Shown: positions 34,883 through 43,482 of the stretch, one piece after another | Layout of the letters: every line of letters starts with the position of its first letter | How positions within the stretch are numbered: position 1 is the first letter of the stretch | Assembly (NCBI GenBank): GCA_902768605.1 | Contig: CACXLY010000005.1 | Coordinates: forward strand, 1-54,768 | Origin: an uncultured Bacteroidales bacterium | GTDB taxonomy: Bacteria; Bacteroidota; Bacteroidia; Bacteroidales; Bacteroidaceae | Direction: 5' to 3' | Length of the DNA: 54,768 bases | The notes under the pieces: generated by a model | What the model was told of the DNA's origin: nothing | Database searches by the model: none | Seen by the model: only the letters and a program-made list of their open reading frames with translations | Program-made: the position numbers and the translations under genes

Positions 34883-36481
34883 ATGAGCAAGAAACCATCT
34901 CAACCCCTGAGAAAACCCACGCAAAAGCAAGCCGCAACCCCACCGAAGCAGAAGTCTTCAATCTTCAGCTCCCAGCTTTCGGCGGCGAAGTTGCCAGTAC
35001 TCGTCATCTTCTTTGTCCTGACTTGGCTCTGGGCAGCCTGGTACTACGGCAGCGTCTTCTATATCAGCAGGGAGTACAGCTTCTGGGTTGCAGACCTGCG
35101 GATGATGGACTTCATCCTGTCTTGCCCTTACGGCGGCATTCGCTACGTGGGCAGAGCCATACTGCAACTCTACAAGTTCCCCTGGCTTGGCGGACTGCTT
35201 CTGGCGCTGATTCTGACGGCAGGGAGCTGGCTCACGGGCTATTGCCTGAGGCTCCGGGGGACGTGGCGTCTGCTCCAGTACGTGCCGGCGTTGGTCTATG
35301 TGGCAGTCATCACGTGGCATGGCCTCGACATTTTCTTCGAAGCCCGCACCGGGTTCATCTTCGGCATACCCCTCGTGGCCTTGAACGTCCTTTGCGTCTG
35401 TGCCATCATCATCCGCAGTTTCAAGGTGAAGCCCCTCGCCGCCACCTCTCGTGGGAAAGGCTGGGCGGTGGGTTTCATCATCCTTTGCTTTGCTGCCATC
35501 ATCGGCTTCGACCAGTGGCAGCGCCCCTATGTCCGCGTCATCTGCCAGCTTTTGGACATGGAGTACAAACAGGACTGGGCCGGCATCCAGAAGCTTGCCC
35601 GCGCCCATTCCATGATGAGCAACCGCCCGATGGCTTGCTCCTACGCCATCAGCCTCGTCCAGACGAACCAGGTGGCCGAGCGTATGTACGACATTCGCCT
35701 CGACTATGACTCGCTCCACATCCACGGCATCGACTGGCAGCACAATAATGCAAGCGTCCTCTATGTGCCAGAAGGTGACTACTATGGCGGCTTCATCGAG
35801 TCGTCGATGCATGCTTGCATGGAGCAGATGGTCATGACGGGGCCGACCGTCCGCCTGATGAAGCTCTTGATAAAGTGTGCGTTGATGCGCGAAGAGTGGG
35901 AGCTTGCCGAGAAGTATCTGGCCATCTTGCGCCGCATCCCCTTCGAGGGGGCGTTCTGCGAGAAGTACGGAGCGATGGTGCGCCGCATCGATTTGGTCGA
36001 CTCAGACCCCGAGATGGCACAAATCAGGCTGACGGAACCCATCCACGACAGCTTCGAGAACCAGTACCAGGCGCCTCTCTTCATGGGCTATAACCTCATG
36101 CTTGTCGAGGGTCGCAGCCAGCAGGCGCTCATCAACAGCCTTTGCGTATGCCTCTACACGAAGCTCATGCCGCAGTTCGTGGAGCGACTGGAGCCGATTA
36201 TCGGCACCACGCCCCCGAGCATCATCATGGACGGCATCATGCTGGCCGAGAACAAGCATCCCGGCCTCATGAAGCACTTCACGGGGCTCAACTACCGTCA
36301 GCCGCAGTTGCAAGCCTTCATACAAGCCACCCAGCCACTCATGAACGACCGTGCGGGCCACGCAAAGGAGCTCTTCCCCAAGTATAAGGGTTACTACCCC
36401 TACTACTACTTCTTCGGCAACCTGAAGGCTACCAAGAAGGGCTATACCAGCCTGTCATCGAGCAATTCGGGCGTGAACTGA
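34883..36481 (+). CDS. DUF6057 family membrane protein
   Basis: 532 residues. A basic, Gln/Pro-rich N-terminus (about 1-35) is followed by five or six transmembrane helices (about 38-215, starting LPVLVIFFVLTWLWAAWYYG) and a soluble C-terminal half of helical repeats (about 225-525; WELAEKYLAILRRIPF and similar). I recognise a Bacteroidetes family named DUF6057 of unknown function. An in-frame ATG 12 codons upstream reads through the 22-bp array and is not chosen. It is followed by a TolB-like lipoprotein gene, a pairing I recall from Bacteroides. Confidence 0.78.
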   Translation: MSKKPSQPLRKPTQKQAATPPKQKSSIFSSQLSAAKLPVLVIFFVLTWLWAAWYYGSVFYISREYSFWVADLRMMDFILSCPYGGIRYVGRAILQLYKFPWLGGLLLALILTAGSWLTGYCLRLRGTWRLLQYVPALVYVAVITWHGLDIFFEARTGFIFGIPLVALNVLCVCAIIIRSFKVKPLAATSRGKGWAVGFIILCFAAIIGFDQWQRPYVRVICQLLDMEYKQDWAGIQKLARAHSMMSNRPMACSYAISLVQTNQVAERMYDIRLDYDSLHIHGIDWQHNNASVLYVPEGDYYGGFIESSMHACMEQMVMTGPTVRLMKLLIKCALMREEWELAEKYLAILRRIPFEGAFCEKYGAMVRRIDLVDSDPEMAQIRLTEPIHDSFENQYQAPLFMGYNLMLVEGRSQQALINSLCVCLYTKLMPQFVERLEPIIGTTPPSIIMDGIMLAENKHPGLMKHFTGLNYRQPQLQAFIQATQPLMNDRAGHAKELFPKYKGYYPYYYFFGNLKATKKGYTSLSSSNSGVN

Positions 36482-36485
36482 GGGG

Positions 36486-36569
36486 GACGACGGATGAAGG
36501 ACGACGGATGAAGGACGACGGATGAAGGACGACGGACTATAGACGACGGACTACGGACAACAGACAACG
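36486..36569. repeat. 14-bp tandem array GACGACGGATGAAG
   Basis: Six consecutive 14-bp units begin 5 bp after the DUF6057 stop. The first three are identical; the last three drift (GACGACGGACTATA, GACAACAGACAACG). Confidence 0.92.
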
Positions 36570-36579
36570 GAAAAAAGAT

Positions 36580-38181
36580 ATGGACAGCATGAAGCGCTAT
36601 ACATTATTATATATTATATCTGCTACGTTATTTCTCATCGTAGCTTGTAAGCCAAAGGCAGAGGTGCCGAGCCAGTTCACGGAGACCAATACCGAGGCTC
36701 AGATCTATCCCGACTACAAGGACGTTGTGGTGCCGCCAAACATAGCGCCGCTCAACTTCATTGTTCGCGATTCTGACGCCACAGCAAGCGTCGTCCATCT
36801 CCACAGCAAGGAAGTCGAGTTGCTTGCTGTGGCGTCGGGCAACGCTTCTGCAAGGATGGACACGACCCAGTGGCGGGCCCTCCTGACGGCAAGCCGGGGG
36901 TGCGACGTCGCCGTGGATGTCTATACCAAACGCCCCGAGGGGTGGGTGCACTTCAAGCCCTTCAAGTTCAGCGTCGCCGAGGAACCCATCGATGCCTTCG
37001 TCAGCTACCGACTCATCGAGCCCGGCTACGAGCTCTACCGCCAGTTGGGAATCTACCAGCGCAACCTCACGACATTCGACGAGGTGCCTATCTATGAGAA
37101 CAATCGCGAGTATGCCGACGGCGAGAACCATTGCATCAACTGTCACAACTTCCGTATGGGCAGCACCGAGAGCATGTTGTTCCACGTCCGCTCCAACCAC
37201 GGCGGAACCATCATCGTGCAGGACGGCAAGGCCCATAAGATTCAGCTTAAGGACAGCACCATCCTGACGAGCGGCGTCTATCCCTCATGGCACCCGACCG
37301 AGAACCTCGTGGCCTTCTCCACCAACAAGACCGGCCAGGCCTTCCACATCTATCATCCCGAGAAGCTCGAGGTGATGGATGCCAGGAGCGACCTTCTGCT
37401 CTACGACGTCTCGAAGAACGAGGTGAGCCACATCATCCGCACCACCGACGACCTCGAGACCTTCCCCTGCTGGGCTCCCGACGGACGCACGCTGTACTAC
37501 TGCACCTCCAATATCAAGCCGCTTCTCATACCGTCCCTGCCCGACAGCACCGTCACGCAGCAATTGCTCCTGAAGTTCGACAGCATCCGCTACAACCTCA
37601 TGTCCATCCCCTTCGAACCCAAGACACGCAGCTTCGGCAAACCGAAGATGGAGGTCAACGCCTCGGCGGAGAACAAGAGCATCTCCGTGCCCCGCGTCTC
37701 GCCCGACGGACGCTACATCCTCTATACAAAAGGCGACTACGGACAGTTCCACATCTGGCACAAGTCGAGCGACCTCTGGGTGAAGGACTTGCAGACAGAC
37801 AGCTGCTACGCCCTGACGGAGGCCAACTCGCCCGATACGGAAAGCTTCCACAGCTGGAGCTCAAACAGCCGCTGGTTCGTCTTCACCAGCCGGCGCATGG
37901 ATCAGAACTACACACGTCTCTTCATAGCTTATTTCGACAAGCACGGCCGTGCGCACAAGCCTTTCGTCATCCCGCAGGAAGACCCCGAATGGAATATCCT
38001 GCTGCTGAAGAGCTATAATGTGCCCGAGATGAGTCGCGATGCCGTCACCATCTCCATGCAGGACCTGCATCGCTGCATCTACGAGACGGAGGGCGAGAAT
38101 GCCGTCTATAAGCCCAACCCGACGGCCATCATCGAGATCGACGGCACGACGGGAGCCTCGAGGAGAGCAGACAACAAATAA
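36580..38181 (+). CDS. TolB-like (PD40) lipoprotein with a CxxCH heme-type motif
   Basis: 533 residues. A lipoprotein signal with lipobox IVAC (Cys near residue 23) is followed by a beta-rich N-domain, then CINCHNF near residue 186, a c-type heme-binding CxxCH motif. Propeller repeats of the WD40-like PD40 type follow (SWHPTENLVAFSTNK, CWAPDGRTLYYCTS, RVSPDGRYILYTKGD, SWSSNSRWFVFTSRR). It is anchored in the periplasm or outer membrane. Whether heme is attached is not shown; a structural metal site is the alternative. It is probably co-expressed with the DUF6057 gene. Confidence 0.8.
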   Translation: MDSMKRYTLLYIISATLFLIVACKPKAEVPSQFTETNTEAQIYPDYKDVVVPPNIAPLNFIVRDSDATASVVHLHSKEVELLAVASGNASARMDTTQWRALLTASRGCDVAVDVYTKRPEGWVHFKPFKFSVAEEPIDAFVSYRLIEPGYELYRQLGIYQRNLTTFDEVPIYENNREYADGENHCINCHNFRMGSTESMLFHVRSNHGGTIIVQDGKAHKIQLKDSTILTSGVYPSWHPTENLVAFSTNKTGQAFHIYHPEKLEVMDARSDLLLYDVSKNEVSHIIRTTDDLETFPCWAPDGRTLYYCTSNIKPLLIPSLPDSTVTQQLLLKFDSIRYNLMSIPFEPKTRSFGKPKMEVNASAENKSISVPRVSPDGRYILYTKGDYGQFHIWHKSSDLWVKDLQTDSCYALTEANSPDTESFHSWSSNSRWFVFTSRRMDQNYTRLFIAYFDKHGRAHKPFVIPQEDPEWNILLLKSYNVPEMSRDAVTISMQDLHRCIYETEGENAVYKPNPTAIIEIDGTTGASRRADNK

Positions 38182-38208
38182 CACATCAACCGATAACTGA
38201 AGGAAAAT

Positions 38209-40551
38209 ATGGCATCAGGCAATGAAAAAGCTCCCCTTCGCCGGGGGAGGCTCATAGGGGGACTACTCTGTCTCCTCCTTTCCGTTCCCGCTCTGGCAGA
38301 GCAAGTCCGCATCTACACGACCTCAGCCGACGGGCGGAAGCAGATGGAATATACGACGGCCAAAAGCATTCACACCAAGACGTCGAAGCATATCGCGCTC
38401 TCGCCCGAGACGAGCTATCAGGAGATGGACGGCTTCGGCTACGCCATCACCTACAGCGCCTGCTACAACCTCCTGAAGATGGCACCGGCCGACCGACGTG
38501 CCTTCCTCACCCGGACCTTCTCTCGCACAGAGGGTTACGGCGTCAGCTACGCCCGCATCAGTATCGGCTGCTCCGACTTCTCGAGCACAGAGTACTCTCT
38601 TTGCGACGAGCCGGGACTGGAGCACTTCCGCCTTCATTCCGACGAGACGCAATATGTCATCCCCATCCTCAAGGAGATACTCGCCATCAATCCCGACCTC
38701 AAGATAATGGCTGCGCCCTGGACCTGCCCCAAGTGGATGAAGGTGAAGAGCCTCACGAACCGCGTCGGTTACGACTCCTGGACGAGCGGTTCGCTCAACC
38801 CCGACCACTACGAGACCTACGCCCAATACTTCGTGCGCTTTGTCCAGGCCTTCGACGCCGAGGGCATCTCCATCTATGCCGTCACGCCGCAAAACGAGCC
38901 CCTCAACAAGGGCAACTGTGCCAGCCTCTACATGCCCTGGGCGGAAGAAGCCGCGTTTGTCAACAAGCTCGCGCCAGCCTTTGCCCACGCCGGCATCTCC
39001 ACCAAGATCTATTGCTTCGACCATAACTACAACTACGACAATATCTCCGATCAGCAGGACTATCCCATCAAGTTCTACGAGGCCCTCGACCCCGATATGG
39101 ACGGCCGCGAACTCGTGGTGGGAAGCGCTTGGCACGACTACGGAGGCAGCGTCACAGAGCTTGACGACATCAACCAGAAAGCTCCCGACAAGGAGATTAT
39201 CTTCACGGAAACCAGCATCGGAACGTGGAACAACGGACGCAACCTCGCCTCGCGACTGCTTGCCGACATGAAGAACCTCGTCTATAATACCGTCACGCGC
39301 CAGAGCAAAGCCGTAATGGTCTGGAACTTCATGCTCGACCTCAACATGGGGCCAAACCTCGACGGCGGCTGCCAGACCTGCTACGGAGCCGTCGATATCG
39401 ACCAGAACGACTACCACACACTCCACTACAACTCCCACTACTACGTGATGGCGCACGCCAGCCTCGCCGCGCAGCCGGGAGCCCGACGCGTCGGAGCAAC
39501 CCTCAGCGGCTCAGCCTCCGGCATCAGCTACGTCGCCTTCCAGAATCCCGACGGCACGTACGGAGCCATCGTCTTCAATGAAGGCTCCGGCAGCCAGCAG
39601 ATGTCGATGGGAGCCGAAGCGAATGTCGTAGCCCGTTTCACCGTTCCCGCCAAGAGCATCGTCACCGTCGTGCTGGGCGGGCCTGAAGTGGAAGAGGTGC
39701 GAGTGGGCAGTACCGCCATCCCTTCCACCAAGCAGCTCGGCTGTTACCGCGGCACGATAGACGTCGGACAACATGAGTGCCTCGCACAAAACTTCATAGA
39801 CAATCCGGAGCAGTGGCACATCGCTCCGGATTTCTTTTGGTACGACGCAGCGGACCAGTCGCTTACCTTCCTGCCCCTCGGCGGCACGTACAGGGTCGAG
39901 ATTGACAAGGTAGCGCGCACCCTCACGTGTTCTCCCTCTACCGCGCAAACGGGCGAAGGCGAGGCATTTTATGTCTGCGGACCGGCCAAGAGCGTAGGGC
40001 GACTGTTCTACTACCCCAGCACCGAGACGCTTCCTGCCAACGCCATCCCGATGGCAGAAGTAGAGGAGGGCGTCTTCGAGTTCACATTTGCCGTCGGCGA
40101 ACAGGTCAACGACGACGCGCTCAGCTTTGCCTTCTTCCTCGATGCTGACCTCACTGACATGTTCTCAGGCAAGACCACGGCCCAGCACAGCCTTTCGTAC
40201 GACGGGACTCGGGGCAGCAGTCTCTTTGCCATGGGCAGAGGCATGTCGGGTCACATCGACGGGCACATCTATAAGCGTCAGGCCAACCGGCCCCTTCCCC
40301 AGGGTAGCCGCTGGACGGCCGTCGTCGATATCCGGGGCGGACTAAAGGGCGCACCGGTCTTCATCAAGGAATGGGAAGCCCCCACAGGCATAGCAGACCT
40401 CAAAGACCTTAATGCCCCGAAAGGCCTCATGAACCTTGGAAACCTCAAGGGCGACTGCTTCGACCTGAGCGGCCGAAAGGTCGAAAATCCTCAGAAAGGT
40501 GTTTATATCATCAGGGGCAACAATGCATCTTATAAAGTCCTAAAGCAATAG
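38209..40551 (+). CDS. Glycoside hydrolase family 30 enzyme with SusE/F-like and sorting-tail domains
   Basis: 780 residues. A signal peptide (cut near ALAEQ) precedes the GH30 catalytic barrel (about 60-430) with acid/base Glu230 in TPQNEPLNK and nucleophile Glu334 in FTETSIG, and a beta side-domain to about 500. A SusE/SusF-like starch-binding-type module (about 515-600, LGCYRGTID, WHIAPDFFWYDAADQSLTF) and a second beta domain follow. It ends with a Leu/Lys-rich linker and CFDLSGRKVENPQKGVYII, a Por-tail-like end. GH30 members include beta-glucosidases, glucosylceramidases, beta-1,6-glucanases and xylanases; specificity is not clear. Confidence 0.9.
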   Translation: MASGNEKAPLRRGRLIGGLLCLLLSVPALAEQVRIYTTSADGRKQMEYTTAKSIHTKTSKHIALSPETSYQEMDGFGYAITYSACYNLLKMAPADRRAFLTRTFSRTEGYGVSYARISIGCSDFSSTEYSLCDEPGLEHFRLHSDETQYVIPILKEILAINPDLKIMAAPWTCPKWMKVKSLTNRVGYDSWTSGSLNPDHYETYAQYFVRFVQAFDAEGISIYAVTPQNEPLNKGNCASLYMPWAEEAAFVNKLAPAFAHAGISTKIYCFDHNYNYDNISDQQDYPIKFYEALDPDMDGRELVVGSAWHDYGGSVTELDDINQKAPDKEIIFTETSIGTWNNGRNLASRLLADMKNLVYNTVTRQSKAVMVWNFMLDLNMGPNLDGGCQTCYGAVDIDQNDYHTLHYNSHYYVMAHASLAAQPGARRVGATLSGSASGISYVAFQNPDGTYGAIVFNEGSGSQQMSMGAEANVVARFTVPAKSIVTVVLGGPEVEEVRVGSTAIPSTKQLGCYRGTIDVGQHECLAQNFIDNPEQWHIAPDFFWYDAADQSLTFLPLGGTYRVEIDKVARTLTCSPSTAQTGEGEAFYVCGPAKSVGRLFYYPSTETLPANAIPMAEVEEGVFEFTFAVGEQVNDDALSFAFFLDADLTDMFSGKTTAQHSLSYDGTRGSSLFAMGRGMSGHIDGHIYKRQANRPLPQGSRWTAVVDIRGGLKGAPVFIKEWEAPTGIADLKDLNAPKGLMNLGNLKGDCFDLSGRKVENPQKGVYIIRGNNASYKVLKQ

Positions 40552-40600
40552 GCGGACAGCCTTTCTTGCCGCCCAGCCTTAGGACACGTGGTCAGTTTTT

Positions 40601-40919
40601 ATTGGTGTCCGGTAAAAATAGTTCGTTCTACCTCCTACATGTTTATTCATCAGTGTTTCGAACGAAAGGCAGCAGACAGGGCATACTTAAGTCTCGAAGA
40701 GACGACAGACAACAGACGGGGGTGTAAACCCCCGGTAATGGTGCGATGGTAAAAGAAGTCCTAAAGGGACGACAGAACACCATAAGCATGCAGAAATCAG
40801 ACAAATTACATAATCTGTCGCCCTTCCAGGGCTTTGATATTGTGAATGATATAGTTCCGGGGGTTATCACCCCCGTCTGTGTTCTGTCGCACCTTTGGTG
40901 CTTTTTACTGGACACCAAT
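40601..40919. repeat. Multi-hairpin composite repeat, copy B (complete)
   Basis: Bounded by 18-bp terminal inverted repeats with one mismatch (ATTGGTGTCCGGTAAAAA at 40601 and its complement at 40902). The left half holds two hairpins in reverse sense (stems GTCTC and GTCCC) around a CGGGGGT/ACCCCCG-type palindrome. The right half holds two forward hairpins (stems GCCCT and GCACC) around a second such palindrome. Each small hairpin is preceded, in its own sense, by CTGTC and followed by TT. There is no transposase or open frame. It lies between the convergent GH30 and GH110 genes. Confidence 0.9.
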
Positions 40920-40931
40920 GATTAATTATCC

Positions 40932-41041
40932 GACATCACGTTGCTGACTTGCCGACATCACGTTGCTGGCCTTCTAGCATCACGTTGCTGGCTTGCTGAC
41001 ATCACGTTGCTGGCTTGCTGACATCACGTTGCGGGATTCTC
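40932..41041. repeat. 22-bp tandem array with ATCACGTTGCTGG core
   Basis: Five consecutive 22-bp units (40932, 40954, 40976, 40998, 41020) share CATCACGTTGC. The array starts 12 bp after the composite repeat and its last unit overlaps the stop codon of the GH110 gene. Confidence 0.95.
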
Positions 41042-42743
41042 ATTGACGCGTTTGTCGATTGCCGCTGATAGTGATGTTGTCGCTGTTTTGCTGCTCGATG
41101 CCGCTGCCGCCGATGAAGTCATTATCCGTGATGATAACGTTTTCAGCGTCCTGGAGAAGGATTGCGACGGGGCGTTCGCTCTCGAAGCGATTGCCGCGGA
41201 TGGTGATGTCGCGATTGACGTGCGGCGGCGTCTGCGGCGCTTCCGTCGTGAGCATGACGCCCGAGGCTCGGTAGCTGTCGGCCGTGCCGGTGTGATGGAT
41301 GCGGTTCCCCTCGACGAGGACGTGCTCCACCGGACCAGCCTCGCGCCAGCTCAGCTCAGCCCCCAACTTGATGGCCGACAGGGTGCAGCGGCTGATGTCG
41401 TTGCCCGTGACGCTGACGTCGCGAGCTTTCAGCAGGAAGGCGCGGCCGTTGTTGTAAGCCACTTTATTGTTCTCGATGCAGACACGCGGGAAGCGGCTGT
41501 GGTTGTACATCAGGCAGTCCTCGAACTTGATGCCCGTCAGAGGTTTGTCCAGAGTAACGAGCACGCGCCAGTCTGTCCAGGAGCTGTCGGCTGCGCTGAC
41601 GATGGCTTCGGCCAACGTGCTCATATCCCGTCGGCTGACGATGCGGAGCGTGTCACCCCGGCTCGGCACGTCGAGCGACTGCGCATGCAGGTCGGCGTTC
41701 TCCACACGTATCTCGACCTGCCTCTCGTCCGCTTTCAGTTGTCCGTAGTCTGTAGCCTGTTCTGCTGCCCTTATCGTCCAATAGTAGTTGTGAATGTTCG
41801 TGCAGTCGTCGCCGTTGCCTGCAAAGAACGAATTCCTGATGATGAGGTCGCCGCTGCAAGAGGTGAAGTGGGTGGCGTCCGTGCTTGTCGAGCTGTATCG
41901 GCCAGGTTCAGGCTCTACGCGCAGCCCGTCGATACAGATGTCGCGGCTCATGTGTCCCACGACTCCCATACCTGAGAAGCTGCGAATCGAGACGTCTGTG
42001 AGGCTGATGCCCTCCGTCTCGAGCACCATGATGCAAGGGCGATAGTGTCCGCAATAGCGGATGATGAGGACGTCGTCCACTGCTGGATGCGAGCGCGACT
42101 GGAAACGTATGTGCCCCGGACTAATGATTTGGCCTTCACCCACATGACCATAATAGAAGTGCCCTCCCTCGCGGCTGTAGAAGTAGTAACGGCCCTGCAC
42201 GATGCTGTCGATATGGGCATAGAGTTGCGGGTCAAACGTGATGTCGAAGGTGGAGTCCGTACTGGCCGTGATGCGCCCCTCGGTGGCGGCGGGGCGGCGA
42301 AGGGTGATGGTGAGGCCTTTCAAACTCACGTCTTTGCATCGGATAAAGGAGAGAATCTGCATCCATCCGCCTACGCAAAGCGTCGCGCCCTCAGCCTCGA
42401 TGCTCAGCCCCTCGCAACCGGTGAAGTCGAGCCCCTTCACGTAAGGCTTTTGCGGCTGAAACAGCTGCCATTGTACCTCAAGTCCGCGCCCCAAAGCTCC
42501 GCTGATGGCCCGTCGCTCAATATCGAGGGCGACAGGGTCTTCCAGCAGATAAGTGCCCGGGGGAAAGAAGAGCGTCGTGTTCGGATGTTTGCGACAATAA
42601 TCCGCAGCACGTCGCAAGGCCTTCGCGTCGTTCTTCCCGTCGTCGGGAACTGCGCCGAAGTGGGCGACCGAGACACGTTTGGCGTTCGCCGACCAAACGA
42701 TACAGGCCAGCGCGAGGAAGAGGAGGAACCGTTTATGCTTCAT
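41040..42743 (-). CDS. GH110 alpha-1,3-galactosidase-like beta-helix protein
   Basis: 567 residues with a signal peptide (cut near ANAK). The rest is a right-handed parallel beta-helix beginning VAHFGAVPDDGKNDAKAL and TLFFPPGTYLL. The block GMGVVGHMSRDICIDGL, then STDATHFTSCSGD and GNGDDCTNIHNYY matches GH110 enzymes of Bacteroides, which remove terminal alpha-1,3-galactose (blood group B and linear alpha-Gal). The Asp residues in that block are the likely catalytic ones. The frame is open to 42806, but that overlaps the upstream gene; MKHKRFLLF is the start. It follows the MBL gene by 2 bp. Confidence 0.85.
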   Translation of the reverse strand: MKHKRFLLFLALACIVWSANAKRVSVAHFGAVPDDGKNDAKALRRAADYCRKHPNTTLFFPPGTYLLEDPVALDIERRAISGALGRGLEVQWQLFQPQKPYVKGLDFTGCEGLSIEAEGATLCVGGWMQILSFIRCKDVSLKGLTITLRRPAATEGRITASTDSTFDITFDPQLYAHIDSIVQGRYYFYSREGGHFYYGHVGEGQIISPGHIRFQSRSHPAVDDVLIIRYCGHYRPCIMVLETEGISLTDVSIRSFSGMGVVGHMSRDICIDGLRVEPEPGRYSSTSTDATHFTSCSGDLIIRNSFFAGNGDDCTNIHNYYWTIRAAEQATDYGQLKADERQVEIRVENADLHAQSLDVPSRGDTLRIVSRRDMSTLAEAIVSAADSSWTDWRVLVTLDKPLTGIKFEDCLMYNHSRFPRVCIENNKVAYNNGRAFLLKARDVSVTGNDISRCTLSAIKLGAELSWREAGPVEHVLVEGNRIHHTGTADSYRASGVMLTTEAPQTPPHVNRDITIRGNRFESERPVAILLQDAENVIITDNDFIGGSGIEQQNSDNITISGNRQTRQ

Positions 42744-42745
42744 GT

Positions 42746-43384
42746 TCAGAGGTAGTAATTGTTCTGCTTCTCGTAGCCGATGGTCGTTGTTGGGCCGTGT
42801 CCGCAAAGAACGGTCGTCTCCTCGGGCAAGGTGAAAAGCTTGTTCTTGATACTGTTCGTCTCAGACTCGAAATTGCCGCCCGGGAGGTCGGTTCGCCCGA
42901 TGCTTCCTTGGAACAAAGTGTCGCCGCAAAGCAGCAACTGGGCATCGGGGATGTAGAACGAGGCAGAGCCGGGCGTGTGACCTGGCGTGTGGATGAGTCG
43001 GACGACGGTTTCGCCAAGCTTCACCGACTCGCCGTCGTTCAGGAGCCGTTCTATGGGAGGCATCCCGCCGCCGATATTCAGCCCGAACTGCGCGGCCATG
43101 TCCGGCATGTCTCGATACGTCTCTGCTTCATCTACATGAAAAATGGGCTTGAGTTTGTAGGTGCGATGGATGAAGGGCAAGCCGAACGTGTGGTCGAAGT
43201 GCGCGTGTGTCTGAAGGGCATACTTGAGCTTGAGGCCGTGCGCCTTGATGCTGCCCTCCAGCAACTGCTCTTCCTGTCGGTTCCATGCCCCGCAATCCAC
43301 GATGGCAGCCTCAAGCGACGTCTCGTCCCATAGCAGGTAAGTGTTCTCCTGTATTGGGTTGAAAGTAAAGGAAATGTATTTCAT
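42746..43384 (-). CDS. MBL-fold metallo-hydrolase (glyoxalase II-like)
   Basis: 212 residues with the metallo-beta-lactamase fold. The metal motif is THAHFDH near residue 60, then HTPGHTPGSASFY, LLCGDTLFQGSIGRTDLPGG and a final CGHGPTTTIG. Members hydrolyse thioesters such as S-lactoylglutathione or act on persulfides. The substrate here is not known and Bacteroidales mostly lack glutathione. It is cytoplasmic and precedes the GH110 gene in the nhaC-rsmG-MBL-GH110 run. Confidence 0.9.
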   Translation of the reverse strand: MKYISFTFNPIQENTYLLWDETSLEAAIVDCGAWNRQEEQLLEGSIKAHGLKLKYALQTHAHFDHTFGLPFIHRTYKLKPIFHVDEAETYRDMPDMAAQFGLNIGGGMPPIERLLNDGESVKLGETVVRLIHTPGHTPGSASFYIPDAQLLLCGDTLFQGSIGRTDLPGGNFESETNSIKNKLFTLPEETTVLCGHGPTTTIGYEKQNNYYL

Positions 43385-43482
43385 TTGACAATTTGACGAT
43401 TTACGATTTGACTATCTTACAAACTTGACAATCTTACAAATTTGACAATTTTACAATTTGACGATTTACAATTGGACAATTA
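43385..43482. repeat. Array of 7-9 bp units GACAATTT/ACAATTTG
   Basis: About twelve imperfect units (GACAATTT, GACGATTT, TACAATTTG, TACAAACTT) fill the whole spacer between rsmG and the MBL gene and run into the rsmG stop codon. Confidence 0.8.

Noticed and set aside
40601..40919. Insertion sequence with transposase
   Set aside because: Terminal inverted repeats exist, but there is no open frame or transposase motif within the 319 bp.
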